Positions 28,791-38,455 of a stretch of 64,000 nt of DNA are shown piece by piece; within the stretch, counting starts at the first letter, position 1; the number at the start of each line of letters is the position of its first letter. The DNA comes from Rhizomicrobium sp. GTDB lineage: Bacteria; Pseudomonadota; Alphaproteobacteria; Micropepsales; Micropepsaceae. The stretch spans positions 1,736,001 to 1,800,000 of the forward strand of contig JBBCHM010000001.1 in the NCBI GenBank assembly GCA_037200045.1, read 5' to 3'. The notes under the pieces were generated by a model that searched no databases, was not told the origin of the DNA, and was given only the letters and a program-made list of their open reading frames with translations. The position numbers and the translations under genes are program-made.

Positions 28791-29834
28791 GTGAGCGGCA
28801 GAAGAGACTTCAAGCGCATCGCCACCGAGGAAGCCTGGAGCATTCCGGAGATTCCCAAGGCCCAGCTCGAATTGTTGCGCGGCTCGTGCCCGCCGGACGA
28901 TCCGTCGCTGCGCATGGGCGCGATGTTCGCCTCCTTTGCGGCGCTGCAGGAACAGCTCTGCGACATCGGCGAGGGCCGGATCCGGCGCATGGACGAGCTC
29001 GGCATCGACCGCCAGCTTCTGCTGCTGACCGCGCCGGGCGTACAGGTGCTGCACCCGCGCGAAGGCACCGAGCTGGCCGCCTTGTCTAACGACCGGCTGG
29101 CCGCGGCCTGCCGGAAATATCCCGATCGCTTCTCTGGCCTCGCCGCCTTTGCGCCGCAGGACGTCAAGGGCGCGGTCGCCGAGATCGAGCGCGGCATGAC
29201 CGGGCTAGGCCTCAACGGCGCGGTGCTCAATTCGCATACCCAGGGCCATTATCTCGACGAGCCGGCCTTCGAACCGATCCTGGAAGCGCTGGAGCATTTC
29301 GACGCCGCGCTCTACATCCATCCGACCAGTCCGCCGGCCAAATGGGTCCATCCTTACGAATTCCGCAGCTTCACCGGCGCCCTTGCCGGCTTCTCCCACG
29401 AGGTGTGGATGCACACGATGGGGCTGATCTTTTCCGGCGCCTTCGACCGCCATCCCAAGCTCAGGCTGGTCATCGGCCATGCGGGCGAGGCGATGCCGCT
29501 GCTGCTCTATCGCTTCGACTGGATGCAATCCAACGCCGACGGGCGGCCGGGCCTGCGCGGCGGCCAGCCCGCCGTGAAGCTCAAGCACAAGGTCTCGCAC
29601 TATTTCCGCAACAACATCTGGATCACCACCAGCGGCGTCGCCTGGGCGCCGGCGATCAAGTTCTGTCAGGAGGTGCTGGGTCCCGACCGCGTGCTTTACG
29701 CGATGGACTATCCCTATCAGGTGTCGGCGGACGAGGTCGCGACCTACGACGCGCTCGACATACCGCTCGAGCACAAGCGCATGCTGATGCAGACCAACGC
29801 CGAGCACGTCTTCCGCCTGCCGCCGCTGGGGTGA
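28791..29834 (+). CDS. Amidohydrolase family protein (ACMSD/resorcylate decarboxylase-like)
   Basis: 347 residues of the metal-dependent amidohydrolase superfamily. KRIATEEAWSIPE opens the fold as in 2,6-dihydroxybenzoate (gamma-resorcylate) decarboxylases; LYIHPTSPP and LVIGHAGEAMPLLLYR carry the metal and active-site His residues, and YAMDYPYQVS supplies the final Asp. GTG 28791 is preferred since GGGAGGAGG lies 4 bases before it; the TTG at 28761 is weaker. It may be a decarboxylase or hydrolase of an aromatic acid; the substrate is not known. Confidence 0.88.
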   Translation: MSGRRDFKRIATEEAWSIPEIPKAQLELLRGSCPPDDPSLRMGAMFASFAALQEQLCDIGEGRIRRMDELGIDRQLLLLTAPGVQVLHPREGTELAALSNDRLAAACRKYPDRFSGLAAFAPQDVKGAVAEIERGMTGLGLNGAVLNSHTQGHYLDEPAFEPILEALEHFDAALYIHPTSPPAKWVHPYEFRSFTGALAGFSHEVWMHTMGLIFSGAFDRHPKLRLVIGHAGEAMPLLLYRFDWMQSNADGRPGLRGGQPAVKLKHKVSHYFRNNIWITTSGVAWAPAIKFCQEVLGPDRVLYAMDYPYQVSADEVATYDALDIPLEHKRMLMQTNAEHVFRLPPLG

Positions 29835-29881
29835 CCGAGCGTTGCCGACGCTGGTCGCGAATTGAAAATTCATCCTACTTT

Positions 29882-29986
29882 GTCATCCGCCGCGAGTTCG
29901 TAGCGACAGCGTACGAACGGCGGACCCAGGTGACGCTTGGGCGGTGCGGGTGTCACCTGGGTGGCCCGCATTCGCGGGCCATGACA
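29882..29986. repeat. Paired palindromic repeat (CCCAGGTGAC family), copy 2
   Basis: Arm 1 (29882-29934) starts GTCATCCGCCGCGAG and ends GGCGGACCCAGGTGAC, with an extended centre containing inverted TCGTA/TACGA parts. Arm 2 (29951-29986) reads TGTCACCTGGGTGGCCCGC-attc-GCGGGCCATGACA. The two arms face each other across 16 bases. It fills most of the gap between two convergent genes. Confidence 0.8.
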
Positions 29987-30020
29987 ACCTTTTGCGTGAT
30001 TTGAAGCACCAACTGTGGCG

Positions 30021-30743
30021 CTACCGCGCGCTTCTCTTATGCGCGTACATCGCCTCGTCGGCGCGGGCCATCGCGACGTCGGCGTCGTCGCCGGCTTTGA
30101 GCTCGAACGCGCCATAGGCGAAGCTGATCGGGATCGACTGGCCGTGCCATTGGGTCGGCGAGGCCCGCAGCCGCTCCGCCAGGATGTCGGCCTTCCTGTG
30201 CGCCTGTTCCTGGTCGGCGTGGCTGAGCAGCACGCCGAACTCGTCGCCGCCGAGGCGGCCGACGCAGTCGCTGTCGCGGACATTGGCGGAGAGCACGGCG
30301 GCGAAGTTCTTGAGCACCGCGTCGCCGCCGGCATGGCCGTTCGAATCGTTGATCGCCTTGAAACCGTTCAGGTCGAAATAGATCAGGCTCGCCGGCGTGC
30401 CGTAGCGCCCGGCGAAGGCGATGTAGCGCGTCAGCTCGCGCACGAAGGCGCGGCGGTTGAGCAGCGGCGGCACCAGATGGTCCTGATCGGCGTTCTTCTC
30501 CGCCTCGTCGAGCCGCGCCATGGTGGCGGCGAGCTCGCGGCGCAGATTGTCGACCTCGCCCATCAGGGTGACGATGGCGTCGCGCACGCGCGGGGTGAAT
30601 TCGCTTTCCGGAATGCCGAGCACGCTGGCGGTCGCGCCGATGGTGGCGGTGCTTACCGGCTCGGCGACGGCGGACTGGCGCGCATAGGCCGCGGCGCCGA
30701 CCGACCGCGCGCTCCTCGATGATCCCGTCCGCTCGATCTTCAT
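30021..30743 (-). CDS. GGDEF-domain diguanylate cyclase
   Basis: 240 residues. A disordered N-terminus and a coiled coil (about 60-90) lead into a GGDEF domain starting at DHLVPPLLNRRAF. The active-site motif GGDEF is intact, and an RDSD inhibitory I-site lies five residues upstream, so the enzyme should make c-di-GMP from GTP and be subject to product inhibition. No membrane segment or sensor domain is visible. ATG 30743 has GGGG 7 bases upstream; a TTG four codons earlier is less likely. A CtrA-like site lies upstream. Confidence 0.93.
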   Translation of the reverse strand: MKIERTGSSRSARSVGAAAYARQSAVAEPVSTATIGATASVLGIPESEFTPRVRDAIVTLMGEVDNLRRELAATMARLDEAEKNADQDHLVPPLLNRRAFVRELTRYIAFAGRYGTPASLIYFDLNGFKAINDSNGHAGGDAVLKNFAAVLSANVRDSDCVGRLGGDEFGVLLSHADQEQAHRKADILAERLRASPTQWHGQSIPISFAYGAFELKAGDDADVAMARADEAMYAHKRSAR

Positions 30744-30793
30744 GATCGACCCCAATCGGCCATTCTGGCGGCAAAAACAATACTAAGATCGCT

Positions 30794-30808
30794 TTAACAA
30801 TTCGTTTA
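30794..30808. promoter_or_regulatory. Possible CtrA-like site upstream of diguanylate cyclase
   Basis: TTAA-CAATTCG-TTTA has the 7-base spacing of a CtrA box with one mismatch in the second half. It lies 51 bases before the cyclase start, in an AT-richer gap shared with purE. This is a pattern match only. Confidence 0.35.
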
Positions 30809-30921
30809 TGAAACCGACCAAAAGGTAAACGAGTGGCAAACGGCCTCTTTTCCTCAAGGTTTGCCGCCCTATACTCCGGCGCTTCCCGGCAGGTGATTTG
30901 CCGGCCTACCCCAGGGGAAGC

Positions 30922-31413
30922 ATGCCCGCCAAACCACTCGTCGGCCTGATCATGGGAAGCCAGTCCGACTGGCCGACGCTCAAGCCTGCCTCCGAGATCC
31001 TGAAAAACCTCGGCGTAGCGCATGAGAGCCGGATCGTCTCCGCCCATCGCACCCCCGACCGGATGAGCGCCTATGCCAAGCGGGCGGCGGGGCGCGGCCT
31101 GAAGGTGATCATCGCCGGGGCCGGCGGGGCGGCGCATCTGCCGGGCATGACGGCCTCGATGACGACGCTCCCGGTCCTGGGCGTGCCGGTCGAATCCAAG
31201 GCGCTGAAGGGCTTGGACAGCCTGCTCTCCATCGTGCAGATGCCGGGCGGCGTGCCGGTCGCGACCTTCGCCATCGGCGAGGCCGGCGCGAAGAACGCGG
31301 CGCTGCACGCCGCCGCGATCCTGGCGCTGAGCGACAAGGCGCTGGCCAAGCGGCTGGCGGCCTGGCGTGCGAAGCAGACCGACGCCGTGGCACGCGCGCC
31401 GTCCGACAAATGA
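30922..31413 (+). CDS. purE: 5-(carboxyamino)imidazole ribonucleotide mutase PurE
   Basis: 163 residues. PurE class I converts N5-CAIR to CAIR in purine synthesis. The substrate motif GSQSDWPTL and the SAHRTPDR loop with the catalytic His are visible, as is [14 protein letters not shown] 30922 has AGGGGAAG just upstream; the earlier in-frame start at 30898 lacks homology. It overlaps purK by 4 bases. Confidence 0.97.
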   Translation: MPAKPLVGLIMGSQSDWPTLKPASEILKNLGVAHESRIVSAHRTPDRMSAYAKRAAGRGLKVIIAGAGGAAHLPGMTASMTTLPVLGVPVESKALKGLDSLLSIVQMPGGVPVATFAIGEAGAKNAALHAAAILALSDKALAKRLAAWRAKQTDAVARAPSDK

Positions 31414-32507
31414 GCGCGATAAAGACATTGGCGGCGGCCGTTCCGCCGGGCGGCACGGTCGGGATTCTCGGCGGCGGGCAGCTTGGCCGGATGCTGGCGC
31501 TGGCGGCGGCGCGGCTGGGCCTGAAGACGCGGGTGTTCTGCGACGATCCGAAATCGCCGGCGTCGCAGGTGTGCGACGCGCACACGGTCGGCAAGTTCGA
31601 GGACCTCGACGCGGTGGGCGCGTTCGCCGCGACCTGCGATGTCGTGACCTTCGAGTTCGAGAACATTCCGGCGGCGACCATCGCGCATATCGCGGGGATC
31701 GTCCCGGTGAATCCCGGTGCCAAGGCGCTTGGCATCACGCAGGACCGCTTCGACGAAAAGCGGTTCGTCGAAAGCTGCGCCTTGACGACGTCGCAATACC
31801 TCGCCGTGGGCAGCAGCGACGGCGCCGCCACGGCATTCACGGTGCTGGGGCGGCCCGGCGTGCTGAAGACCCGGCGCATGGGCTATGACGGCAAGGGTCA
31901 GGCGAAGGTTGCGACCGCGGCGGAATGCGCGGCGGCGTTCGACAGCTTCCGCGGCGCGCCTTCGATCCTGGAAGGCTTCGTCGATTTCGCCTTCGAAGCC
32001 TCGGTCGTGGCGGCGCGCGGCGCCGATGGCGGCTTCGCGGCGTTCGATCCGCCGGAGAACGGCCACGAAAACCACATCCTGCGGCGGTCTACGGTTCCGG
32101 GACGGCTGACGCCGGCGCAGAGCGCGGACGCCAAAATGATCGCGCGCAGAATCGCGGTTGCGCTCGACTATGTCGGCGTGCTGGCGGTGGAATTGTTCGT
32201 GCTGAAGGACGGCACGCTCCTGGTCAACGAGATCGCGCCCCGGGTGCACAATTCGGGTCACTGGACCATCGAGGCCTGCGCCGTCAGCCAGTTCGAGCAG
32301 CATGTCCGCGCGGTATGCGGCTGGCCGCTGGGCGATCCGGCGCGCCACGCCGACGCGGTGATGGAGAACATCATCGGCGCCGAGGCCGATGCCTGGGAAC
32401 GCTATGCTCGGCGGGCCGGGGCGCTGCACCTCTACGGCAAGGGCGAGGCGCGGCCGGGCCGCAAGATGGGACACTTCACCACGCTGAGCCCGTTGACGAA
32501 GCGCTGA
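31410..32507 (+). CDS. purK: 5-(carboxyamino)imidazole ribonucleotide synthase PurK
   Basis: 365-residue ATP-grasp enzyme that makes N5-CAIR from AIR, bicarbonate and ATP, feeding PurE. The N-terminal [16 protein letters not shown] motif, [10 protein letters not shown] and the ATP-grasp [12 protein letters not shown] and [14 protein letters not shown] segments are all present. Start overlaps the purE stop (ATGA). Confidence 0.97.
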   Translation: MSAIKTLAAAVPPGGTVGILGGGQLGRMLALAAARLGLKTRVFCDDPKSPASQVCDAHTVGKFEDLDAVGAFAATCDVVTFEFENIPAATIAHIAGIVPVNPGAKALGITQDRFDEKRFVESCALTTSQYLAVGSSDGAATAFTVLGRPGVLKTRRMGYDGKGQAKVATAAECAAAFDSFRGAPSILEGFVDFAFEASVVAARGADGGFAAFDPPENGHENHILRRSTVPGRLTPAQSADAKMIARRIAVALDYVGVLAVELFVLKDGTLLVNEIAPRVHNSGHWTIEACAVSQFEQHVRAVCGWPLGDPARHADAVMENIIGAEADAWERYARRAGALHLYGKGEARPGRKMGHFTTLSPLTKR

Positions 32508-32529
32508 GCGCCCCATAGGGTCCGCCGCC

Positions 32530-32601
32530 ATGAAAATGACGCTGAAGCGCAAGACGAAGACGACGAAGCCGGCCACGGCTTCGGAGCTTGCGCGCGCGTA
32601 A
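32530..32601 (+). CDS. Possible 23-residue Lys/Thr-rich peptide
   Basis: ATG 32530 to TAA 32601 encodes MKMTLKRKTKTTKPATASEL followed by three residues. It sits 22 bases after purK and 25 bases before a terminator. No ribosome-binding site stands out. Such short basic ORFs occur by chance, so this is only a candidate. Confidence 0.2.
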   Translation: MKMTLKRKTKTTKPATASELARA

Positions 32602-32625
32602 AACCCTCACGCATCGCCTGGTCCG

Positions 32626-32652
32626 AAGCTCCGCCGAAAGCGGGGCTTTTTT
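32626..32652 (+). terminator. Rho-independent terminator of purEK, upstream of asd
   Basis: Stem GCTCCGC-cgaaa-GCGGGGC (one G-T pair) followed by six T. It ends 16 bases before the asd start, so asd either has its own promoter within or before this gap or depends on read-through. Confidence 0.8.
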
Positions 32653-32668
32653 GTTTCTGGAGAAACCG

Positions 32669-33675
<1,007 letters not shown>

Positions 33676-33679
<4 letters not shown>

Positions 33680-33888
33680 GCGACTTGCGGGACCAGCGTA
33701 TTCAAATCCGTGTCGGCCAGGGTCTGTGACGCTTTCAGCACTTCGATGGCAACCACGCGCCCCGATGCATCGAGATCGAACATGACCCCTGGGCGCACCT
33801 CGTCGGTTTCAACGATGGCCTGATCGGAAAAGGTCAAGTACAGCGCATCGGTCTCGGGATCGAAGTGTATCTTCACAGCATCACCCAC
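33676..33888 (-). CDS. DUF2283 small protein
   Basis: 70 residues with the DUF2283 pattern: KIHFDPETDALYLTFSD, then GVMFDLDASGRVVAIEVL. These are small all-beta proteins of unknown function, sometimes near toxin-antitoxin genes, which is not evident here. The likely GTG start at 33888 overlaps the stop of the COQ9-like gene by 8 bases; GTG 33876 is an alternative. Confidence 0.85.
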
Positions 33889-34543
33889 GCCGCGTGTTCA
33901 ACGTCGCGAGCACATCCGCAAGCGATGGCAGCCGGCTCAGCGCCTCCTTCGCCTGCGCCTTGAATTTCTCGAATTGCATCACGTTCTCGATGCGGTCGGC
34001 GAGGAATTTCGCGGTCTCGCTCTCGTCCGCGCTGGTGTCGGTGAACCAGCGCATCATCGTGGCGGTGTAGACGCCGGCCAGGATCGTGCGCTTGGTATAG
34101 AAATTGAAATCCGTCGCGGTGTCGCCGACGGCGCGCCACATCGCGTCCGCCGTGCGCCAGACCAGCTTCGCGCCGAGCGCCGCGTGCGGCGGCAGCGTGA
34201 GGAAGGCGGCGGCCCGCCGCGCGGCTTCCTTGTGCGGGCGCAGCGCCTCGATGCGGGCCATCACGGCGGCGACGATGCGGGCGCGGATCTTCATTGCCTT
34301 CAAGTCCATCGCGGCCAGATGCTTTTCCATGGCCGCGTCGGCGTCTTCCGAGAACGCCTCGACCAGACCGAGCGCGCCTTCGGGGAAGAGCCGCGCCAGC
34401 CTGTCCTTGGCGACGCCGGCCTCCTTGGCCGCGTTCGCCAGTGTCTTGTCGGTGAAGCCGTCGAACACGATGTGCGGCAGCGCCGCCGCGAGCACCTTGG
34501 CCTTCAAGGCGGAATCGTCGAGCGGTTTCTTGCGCGGCGCCAT
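33881..34543 (-). CDS. COQ9 family protein
   Basis: 220 residues, TetR-like helical fold. The N-terminal helix-turn-helix-like part (HIVFDGFTDKTLANAAKEAGV) precedes the COQ9 C-terminal domain (WRTADAMWRAVGDTATDFNFYTKRTILAGVY). In eukaryotes COQ9 binds lipids and presents ubiquinone intermediates to COQ7. The bacterial protein probably has a related lipid-binding role in quinone synthesis. It precedes DUF2283 on the same strand. Confidence 0.93.
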   Translation of the reverse strand: MAPRKKPLDDSALKAKVLAAALPHIVFDGFTDKTLANAAKEAGVAKDRLARLFPEGALGLVEAFSEDADAAMEKHLAAMDLKAMKIRARIVAAVMARIEALRPHKEAARRAAAFLTLPPHAALGAKLVWRTADAMWRAVGDTATDFNFYTKRTILAGVYTATMMRWFTDTSADESETAKFLADRIENVMQFEKFKAQAKEALSRLPSLADVLATLNTRRG

Positions 34544-34607
34544 GGCGGCCTTCGAAAAACGGACGCCGGCAGTATCGGCGCCTCGCGGGCAAAAGTCAGC
34601 AGCGGCG

Positions 34608-35156
34608 TCAGCCGCCCGACGTCCAATGTTTCGCTTCGCTCTCGAAGATCAGCTTGCCGAGGTCGGTCATGCGGCTGGGATAGAGCCGCCCGTCGAGATG
34701 ATCGCATTCGTGCTGCACGACGCGGGCGTGGAAGCCCTTGGCGGCGCGCGACACGACGCGGCCATCGAGGTCGTGGCCGCGATAGCGGATGTGGAAAGGC
34801 CGCTCGACGTAGCCGCGCAGCCCCGGCACCGACAGGCAGCCCTCCCAGCCGCCGTCCAGCTCGGGTCCGACGATCTCGATCTGCGGGTTGATCAGCACGG
34901 TCAGGGGCGCGGTGTGGTCGAAGCGCTCGGCCTCCGACAGGCCCGGATCGCTGCGCCCCTCGGGCGCCTGGAACACCACCACGCGCAGGGGGACATGCAC
35001 CTGGGGCGCGGCGAGGCCGGCGCCGTTGGCGTCGATCATGGTCTCGATCATGTCGGAGATGAGGCGGCGGATTTCCGGCGCCCCCGGATTGGCGACGGGT
35101 TGCGCCATTTGGGCGAGGACGGGATGGCCCATCCGGGCAATTTTTAAAATAGCCAT
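34608..35156 (-). CDS. def: Peptide deformylase
   Basis: 182 residues from ATG 35156. Removes the formyl group from new N-terminal methionine using a metal held by Cys and two His. All three motifs are intact: GAGLAAPQ (45-52), EGCLS (105-109) and HECDH (149-153). The frame is open 60 codons further upstream, but that stretch is low-complexity and crosses the rpsU promoter region, so the typical start MAILKIARMGHPVL was chosen. Confidence 0.97.
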   Translation of the reverse strand: MAILKIARMGHPVLAQMAQPVANPGAPEIRRLISDMIETMIDANGAGLAAPQVHVPLRVVVFQAPEGRSDPGLSEAERFDHTAPLTVLINPQIEIVGPELDGGWEGCLSVPGLRGYVERPFHIRYRGHDLDGRVVSRAAKGFHARVVQHECDHLDGRLYPSRMTDLGKLIFESEAKHWTSGG

Positions 35157-35359
35157 ATTTTTCAAACACTTACCTAAGTTTCGGCAATATAATTGTTTTC
35201 GACTTCGCGATTCTGAGGCTTTTTCCGCCGATCGCAACCGCTTTGCGGCCCCGGGGTCCGAAGTAGGAATGCAACGGCCGTCGCGCAAGGGCGGTGGACA
35301 GGCCTGGGGCCTTCTGATATCACCCGCGCCTCCCAAAAACGGGCCCCAAGGAGCGGAAT

Positions 35360-35572
35360 TTGCAGATCATCGTTCGCGACAACAACATCGACCAGGCGCT
35401 GAAGGCGCTGAAGAAGAAGATGCAGCGCGAAGGCATCTTCCGCGAGATGAAGCTTCGGGGCCATTACGAGAAGCCGAGCGAGAAGCGCGCCCGCGAGCGG
35501 GCCGAGGCGATCCGCCGCTATCGCAAGCTGCAGCGCAAGCGCCTGCAGCGCGAGGGCCTCTTGCCGCGCTGA
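35360..35572 (+). CDS. rpsU: 30S ribosomal protein S21
   Basis: 70 residues, highly basic, with the S21 signature [20 protein letters not shown]. The start is TTG 35360 with a strong AAGGAG 6 bases upstream; no ATG exists at this place. It is followed by a strong terminator, so it is probably transcribed on its own. Confidence 0.97.
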   Translation: MQIIVRDNNIDQALKALKKKMQREGIFREMKLRGHYEKPSEKRARERAEAIRRYRKLQRKRLQREGLLPR

Positions 35573-35593
35573 GCGGGACGGCGATACGAATTC

Positions 35594-35628
35594 GAAAAAG
35601 CCGCCGGGCCGTCCGGCGGCTTTTTTGT
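35594..35628 (+). terminator. Rho-independent terminator after rpsU
   Basis: Stem AAAGCCGCCGG-gccgt-CCGGCGGCTTT with a run of six T. It begins 22 bases after the rpsU stop and ends 19 bases before the nudK start. Confidence 0.92.
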
Positions 35629-35646
35629 TGGAAGGGACATCGCGAC

Positions 35647-36240
35647 ATGACCGACATCTCCGACCGCGTGCGGATCGAGGACATCAAGATCCTCTCCGAC
35701 AATTGGTATGTGCTGCGGAAGGTCACGTTCTCGTGGCGGCGCAATGACGGTAGCTGGCAGAAGAGCGAGCGCGAGGCCTATGACCGCGGCAATGGCGCGG
35801 CGATCCTGCTCTACGACCGGGCGCGGCGCACGGTGGTGCTGACGCGGCAGTTCCGCATGCCGGCCTATCTCAACGGCTATCGCGAGATGCTGATCGAGGC
35901 GGCGGCGGGATTGCTGGACGACGCCTCGCCGGAAGACCGCATCCGCGCCGAGACCGAGGAGGAGACCGGCTATCGCGTGCGCGACGTCGTCAAGCTGTTC
36001 GCGCTGTTCATGAGCCCCGGCTCGGTGACGGAGAAGCTGCATCTGTTCGCGGCCGAATACGATCCGAAGGACAAGGCGGGCGCCGGCGGCGGCAAAGAGG
36101 ACGAGGGCGAGGACATCGACGTGCTCGAACTCTCCTTCGACACGGCGATGGCGATGGTCGAAGACGGCCGCATCTGCGACGCCAAGACCGTGGTCTTGCT
36201 GCAATGGGCGGCGGCGAAGGTGTTCGCGCCGAAGGCCTGA
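35647..36240 (+). CDS. nudK: NUDIX hydrolase, NudK-like GDP-mannose pyrophosphatase
   Basis: 197 residues, close to the length of E. coli NudK. The Nudix box appears as GLLDDASPEDRIRAETEEET followed by GY, spaced as in NudK, and upstream are the ADP-sugar-type strands AILLYDRARRTVVLTRQFR. NudK cleaves GDP-mannose. ATG 35647 was chosen; the much longer frame to 34888 passes through rpsU. Exact substrate is inferred from family resemblance. Confidence 0.88.
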   Translation: MTDISDRVRIEDIKILSDNWYVLRKVTFSWRRNDGSWQKSEREAYDRGNGAAILLYDRARRTVVLTRQFRMPAYLNGYREMLIEAAAGLLDDASPEDRIRAETEEETGYRVRDVVKLFALFMSPGSVTEKLHLFAAEYDPKDKAGAGGGKEDEGEDIDVLELSFDTAMAMVEDGRICDAKTVVLLQWAAAKVFAPKA

Positions 36241-36245
36241 GCCTT

Positions 36246-36908
36246 CTATCTCGCGCGCGCCGACGCCCGCGCCAGCCGCGGCAATTCGAAATAGGCGCGA
36301 AAGAAGATCAGTCCGCTGGCCAGGGCCGCGAAGGAACACCAGACCGAGAACAGCGTGAAGTAGAAGAACCCCGCCGACACGATCAGCCCCACCAGGACGG
36401 CGATGCCGAGCAGACGAAGCGTCCGGACGGTCGACAAGAGCAACGGCGCGCAGGTGCACAGGCAGTACAGCGCTCCGGCCCAGAGCGGAAACGTCCTGCC
36501 ATTCGAATAGGCGATACTGTGGCCGGCGATATGCGCCGCATAGGGGTGGCGAACCATCTCGCCGAGATAGAACGCGGAAAAGATCAGTCCGGCCACCAGA
36601 AGACAGCCCATCAGCGCGCGCCGCGTGCCGTGGCCCTCGAGCGACAGCGCCGCCAGAGGTGCAAGGCTGGGCCAGACGACGAGCGCCACGAAAACGAAGG
36701 CATCGGCGAGCGAGGCGTCCAAAGCGAGATGCGCGCCGCCGGGAAGGGTGAGCCATATGGCTCCCTCGATGGCCTGCTGCACCGCGAAGAGAAGCGGAAA
36801 TCCGGCGAGGATCGATTCGGGACCGCCCTCGACCTTGGGCAGAACCGCCGCGCCGGCCGCCGCGTTGATCCCCGCCGCGATGAAGCTGCCCGTCGCCGAA
36901 AAGCACAT
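36246..36908 (-). CDS. DUF6629-like integral membrane protein
   Basis: 220 residues with seven predicted membrane helices. The start MCFSATGSFIAAGINAAAG and the following FPLLFAVQQAIEGAIWL are the features of the family. The function is unknown. It is convergent with nudK, 5 bases apart at the stops. Confidence 0.78.
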   Translation of the reverse strand: MCFSATGSFIAAGINAAAGAAVLPKVEGGPESILAGFPLLFAVQQAIEGAIWLTLPGGAHLALDASLADAFVFVALVVWPSLAPLAALSLEGHGTRRALMGCLLVAGLIFSAFYLGEMVRHPYAAHIAGHSIAYSNGRTFPLWAGALYCLCTCAPLLLSTVRTLRLLGIAVLVGLIVSAGFFYFTLFSVWCSFAALASGLIFFRAYFELPRLARASARAR

Positions 36909-37072
36909 GTCAGCCTCGCTGCCCCACGGCTCGGCCTATGCGCGATAACGGGATGCAGGACCGCCGGGGAGCGACGCTACGCCCAACGATCAACCCCGCG
37001 CAACCGGAAGAGAGCCGAACACAATCGGTCCCGACGATGCGCATCGCCATCGATGCGCCGTATTGATGCCCG

Positions 37073-38455
37073 TTATTTCTCCGCGATCGCGGCGTCGCTC
37101 CAGCCGCCGCCGAGCGCCTGGTAGAGCGTGACGGCGGCGGTGAGGCGGTCGGAATCGACCTGGACCAAAGCGAGGTCCGCCGCCAGCAGGCCGCGCTCGG
37201 CATCGAGCTGGTCGAGCAGGGGCGAATAGCCGGAGCGGTAGCGGCTGGTGGCAAGCCGCAGCGCGCGCGCCAGCACATCGCGCTGGGCGGCGATCGAGGC
37301 TTCCTGCTCCCGCAGGCGCCGCAGCGCGGCCAGCGAATCCTCGACCTCGCGGAACGCGGTGAGCGCGGTCTTGCGATAGGCGAACGCCGCCTGGTCGCGC
37401 CGCGCCGCGACCGTCTCCTGCTGCGCGTCGAGACGGCCGAAGTCCAGGATCGGTCCCAGGATGCCGCCGCCGAGGGTGAAGACCCCGACCGGACTGGAGA
37501 TCAGCGTCGAGCCGACAAGGCCGCCCTCGGCGGACAGCCGCACATCGGGCATGAAGGCGGCGCGCGCGGAATCGAGCGCATGATCGGCGGCGACAAGCTG
37601 TTCCTCGGCGGCGATCACGTCGGGCCGCCGGCGCAACAGCGCGGCCGGCACCGCCGCCGGCACGCCGGGCAGCACGATCTTGTCCAGTTCGGCGCCGCGC
37701 TCGATGGCGCGCGGATTGTCGCCGAGCAGAAGACTGAGCCCGTCTTCCTGGCGCGCGATCGCCAGTTGCACGGCCGGGATCTGCTGCTCGGCGGTGCGGT
37801 AATCGGCTTCGGTCTGCGCCAGATCGAGCTGCGAGGCATAGCCCGCCTGGGCGCGGCGGCGCGCGATGCGCAGCGAATCGGCGCGCGCCGCGAGCGTCTT
37901 GCGCAGCACGTCGAGCCGCGCGTCGAGCGCGCGCAACGCGATATAGCCGCTCGCCGCCGAGGCCGCGACGGCGAGGCGGACATTGTCCCGCGCCGCCTCG
38001 CTCGACAGCAATTGCGCCCGCGCCGCCTCGCTCGCCTCGGACAGCCGGCCGAACAGGTCCAGGTCGTAGGCGATCGAGACCTCGCCCTGCCCCGCCGTCT
38101 GGTTCTCCGGAATGCCGAAGCCGGGATTGACGTCGCGCTGGCGCCCGCCCTCCGCGGCACCGGTGACGTCGGGCCAGCGTTGCGCCTGCGCATAGTGGAA
38201 CTGGCCGCGCGCCTCCGCGACGCGCTGGACGGCGATCGCGACATCGACATTATGGGCCAGCGCGGTCTCGACCACGCGGGTCAGCGCCGGATCGCCGAAG
38301 GCCTGCCACCAGGCGGCGTTCACCTCGCCCGGCGCCGCGCCGGGATCGACGCGCCAGGCAGCCGGCGCGGTGACGGCGGCCTCGGGCGGCACCTCGGGCC
38401 GCGGGCCGGCGCAGGCCGCGAGCAGCGCGAGCGAAAAGATGGCGGCGCGCTTCAT
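37073..38455 (-). CDS. Outer membrane efflux lipoprotein, NodT/OMF family
   Basis: 460 residues. The lipoprotein signal ends at LLAACAGP, so Cys15 is the likely lipidated residue. The body has the two OMF repeats with long helices and NPxxVxxA-type elements; DLDLFGRLSEASEAAR is the family landmark. It forms the outer membrane channel for the adaptor and MFS pump encoded just upstream. ATG 38455 overlaps the adaptor stop (ATGA). The longer open frame extending to 39544 is a shadow of the adaptor gene. Confidence 0.95.
   Translation of the reverse strand: MKRAAIFSLALLAACAGPRPEVPPEAAVTAPAAWRVDPGAAPGEVNAAWWQAFGDPALTRVVETALAHNVDVAIAVQRVAEARGQFHYAQAQRWPDVTGAAEGGRQRDVNPGFGIPENQTAGQGEVSIAYDLDLFGRLSEASEAARAQLLSSEAARDNVRLAVAASAASGYIALRALDARLDVLRKTLAARADSLRIARRRAQAGYASQLDLAQTEADYRTAEQQIPAVQLAIARQEDGLSLLLGDNPRAIERGAELDKIVLPGVPAAVPAALLRRRPDVIAAEEQLVAADHALDSARAAFMPDVRLSAEGGLVGSTLISSPVGVFTLGGGILGPILDFGRLDAQQETVAARRDQAAFAYRKTALTAFREVEDSLAALRRLREQEASIAAQRDVLARALRLATSRYRSGYSPLLDQLDAERGLLAADLALVQVDSDRLTAAVTLYQALGGGWSDAAIAEK

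Noticed and set aside
34888..35646. N-terminal extension of NudK through rpsU
   Set aside because: It would read through rpsU and its terminator in another frame; ATG 35647 gives the normal family length.
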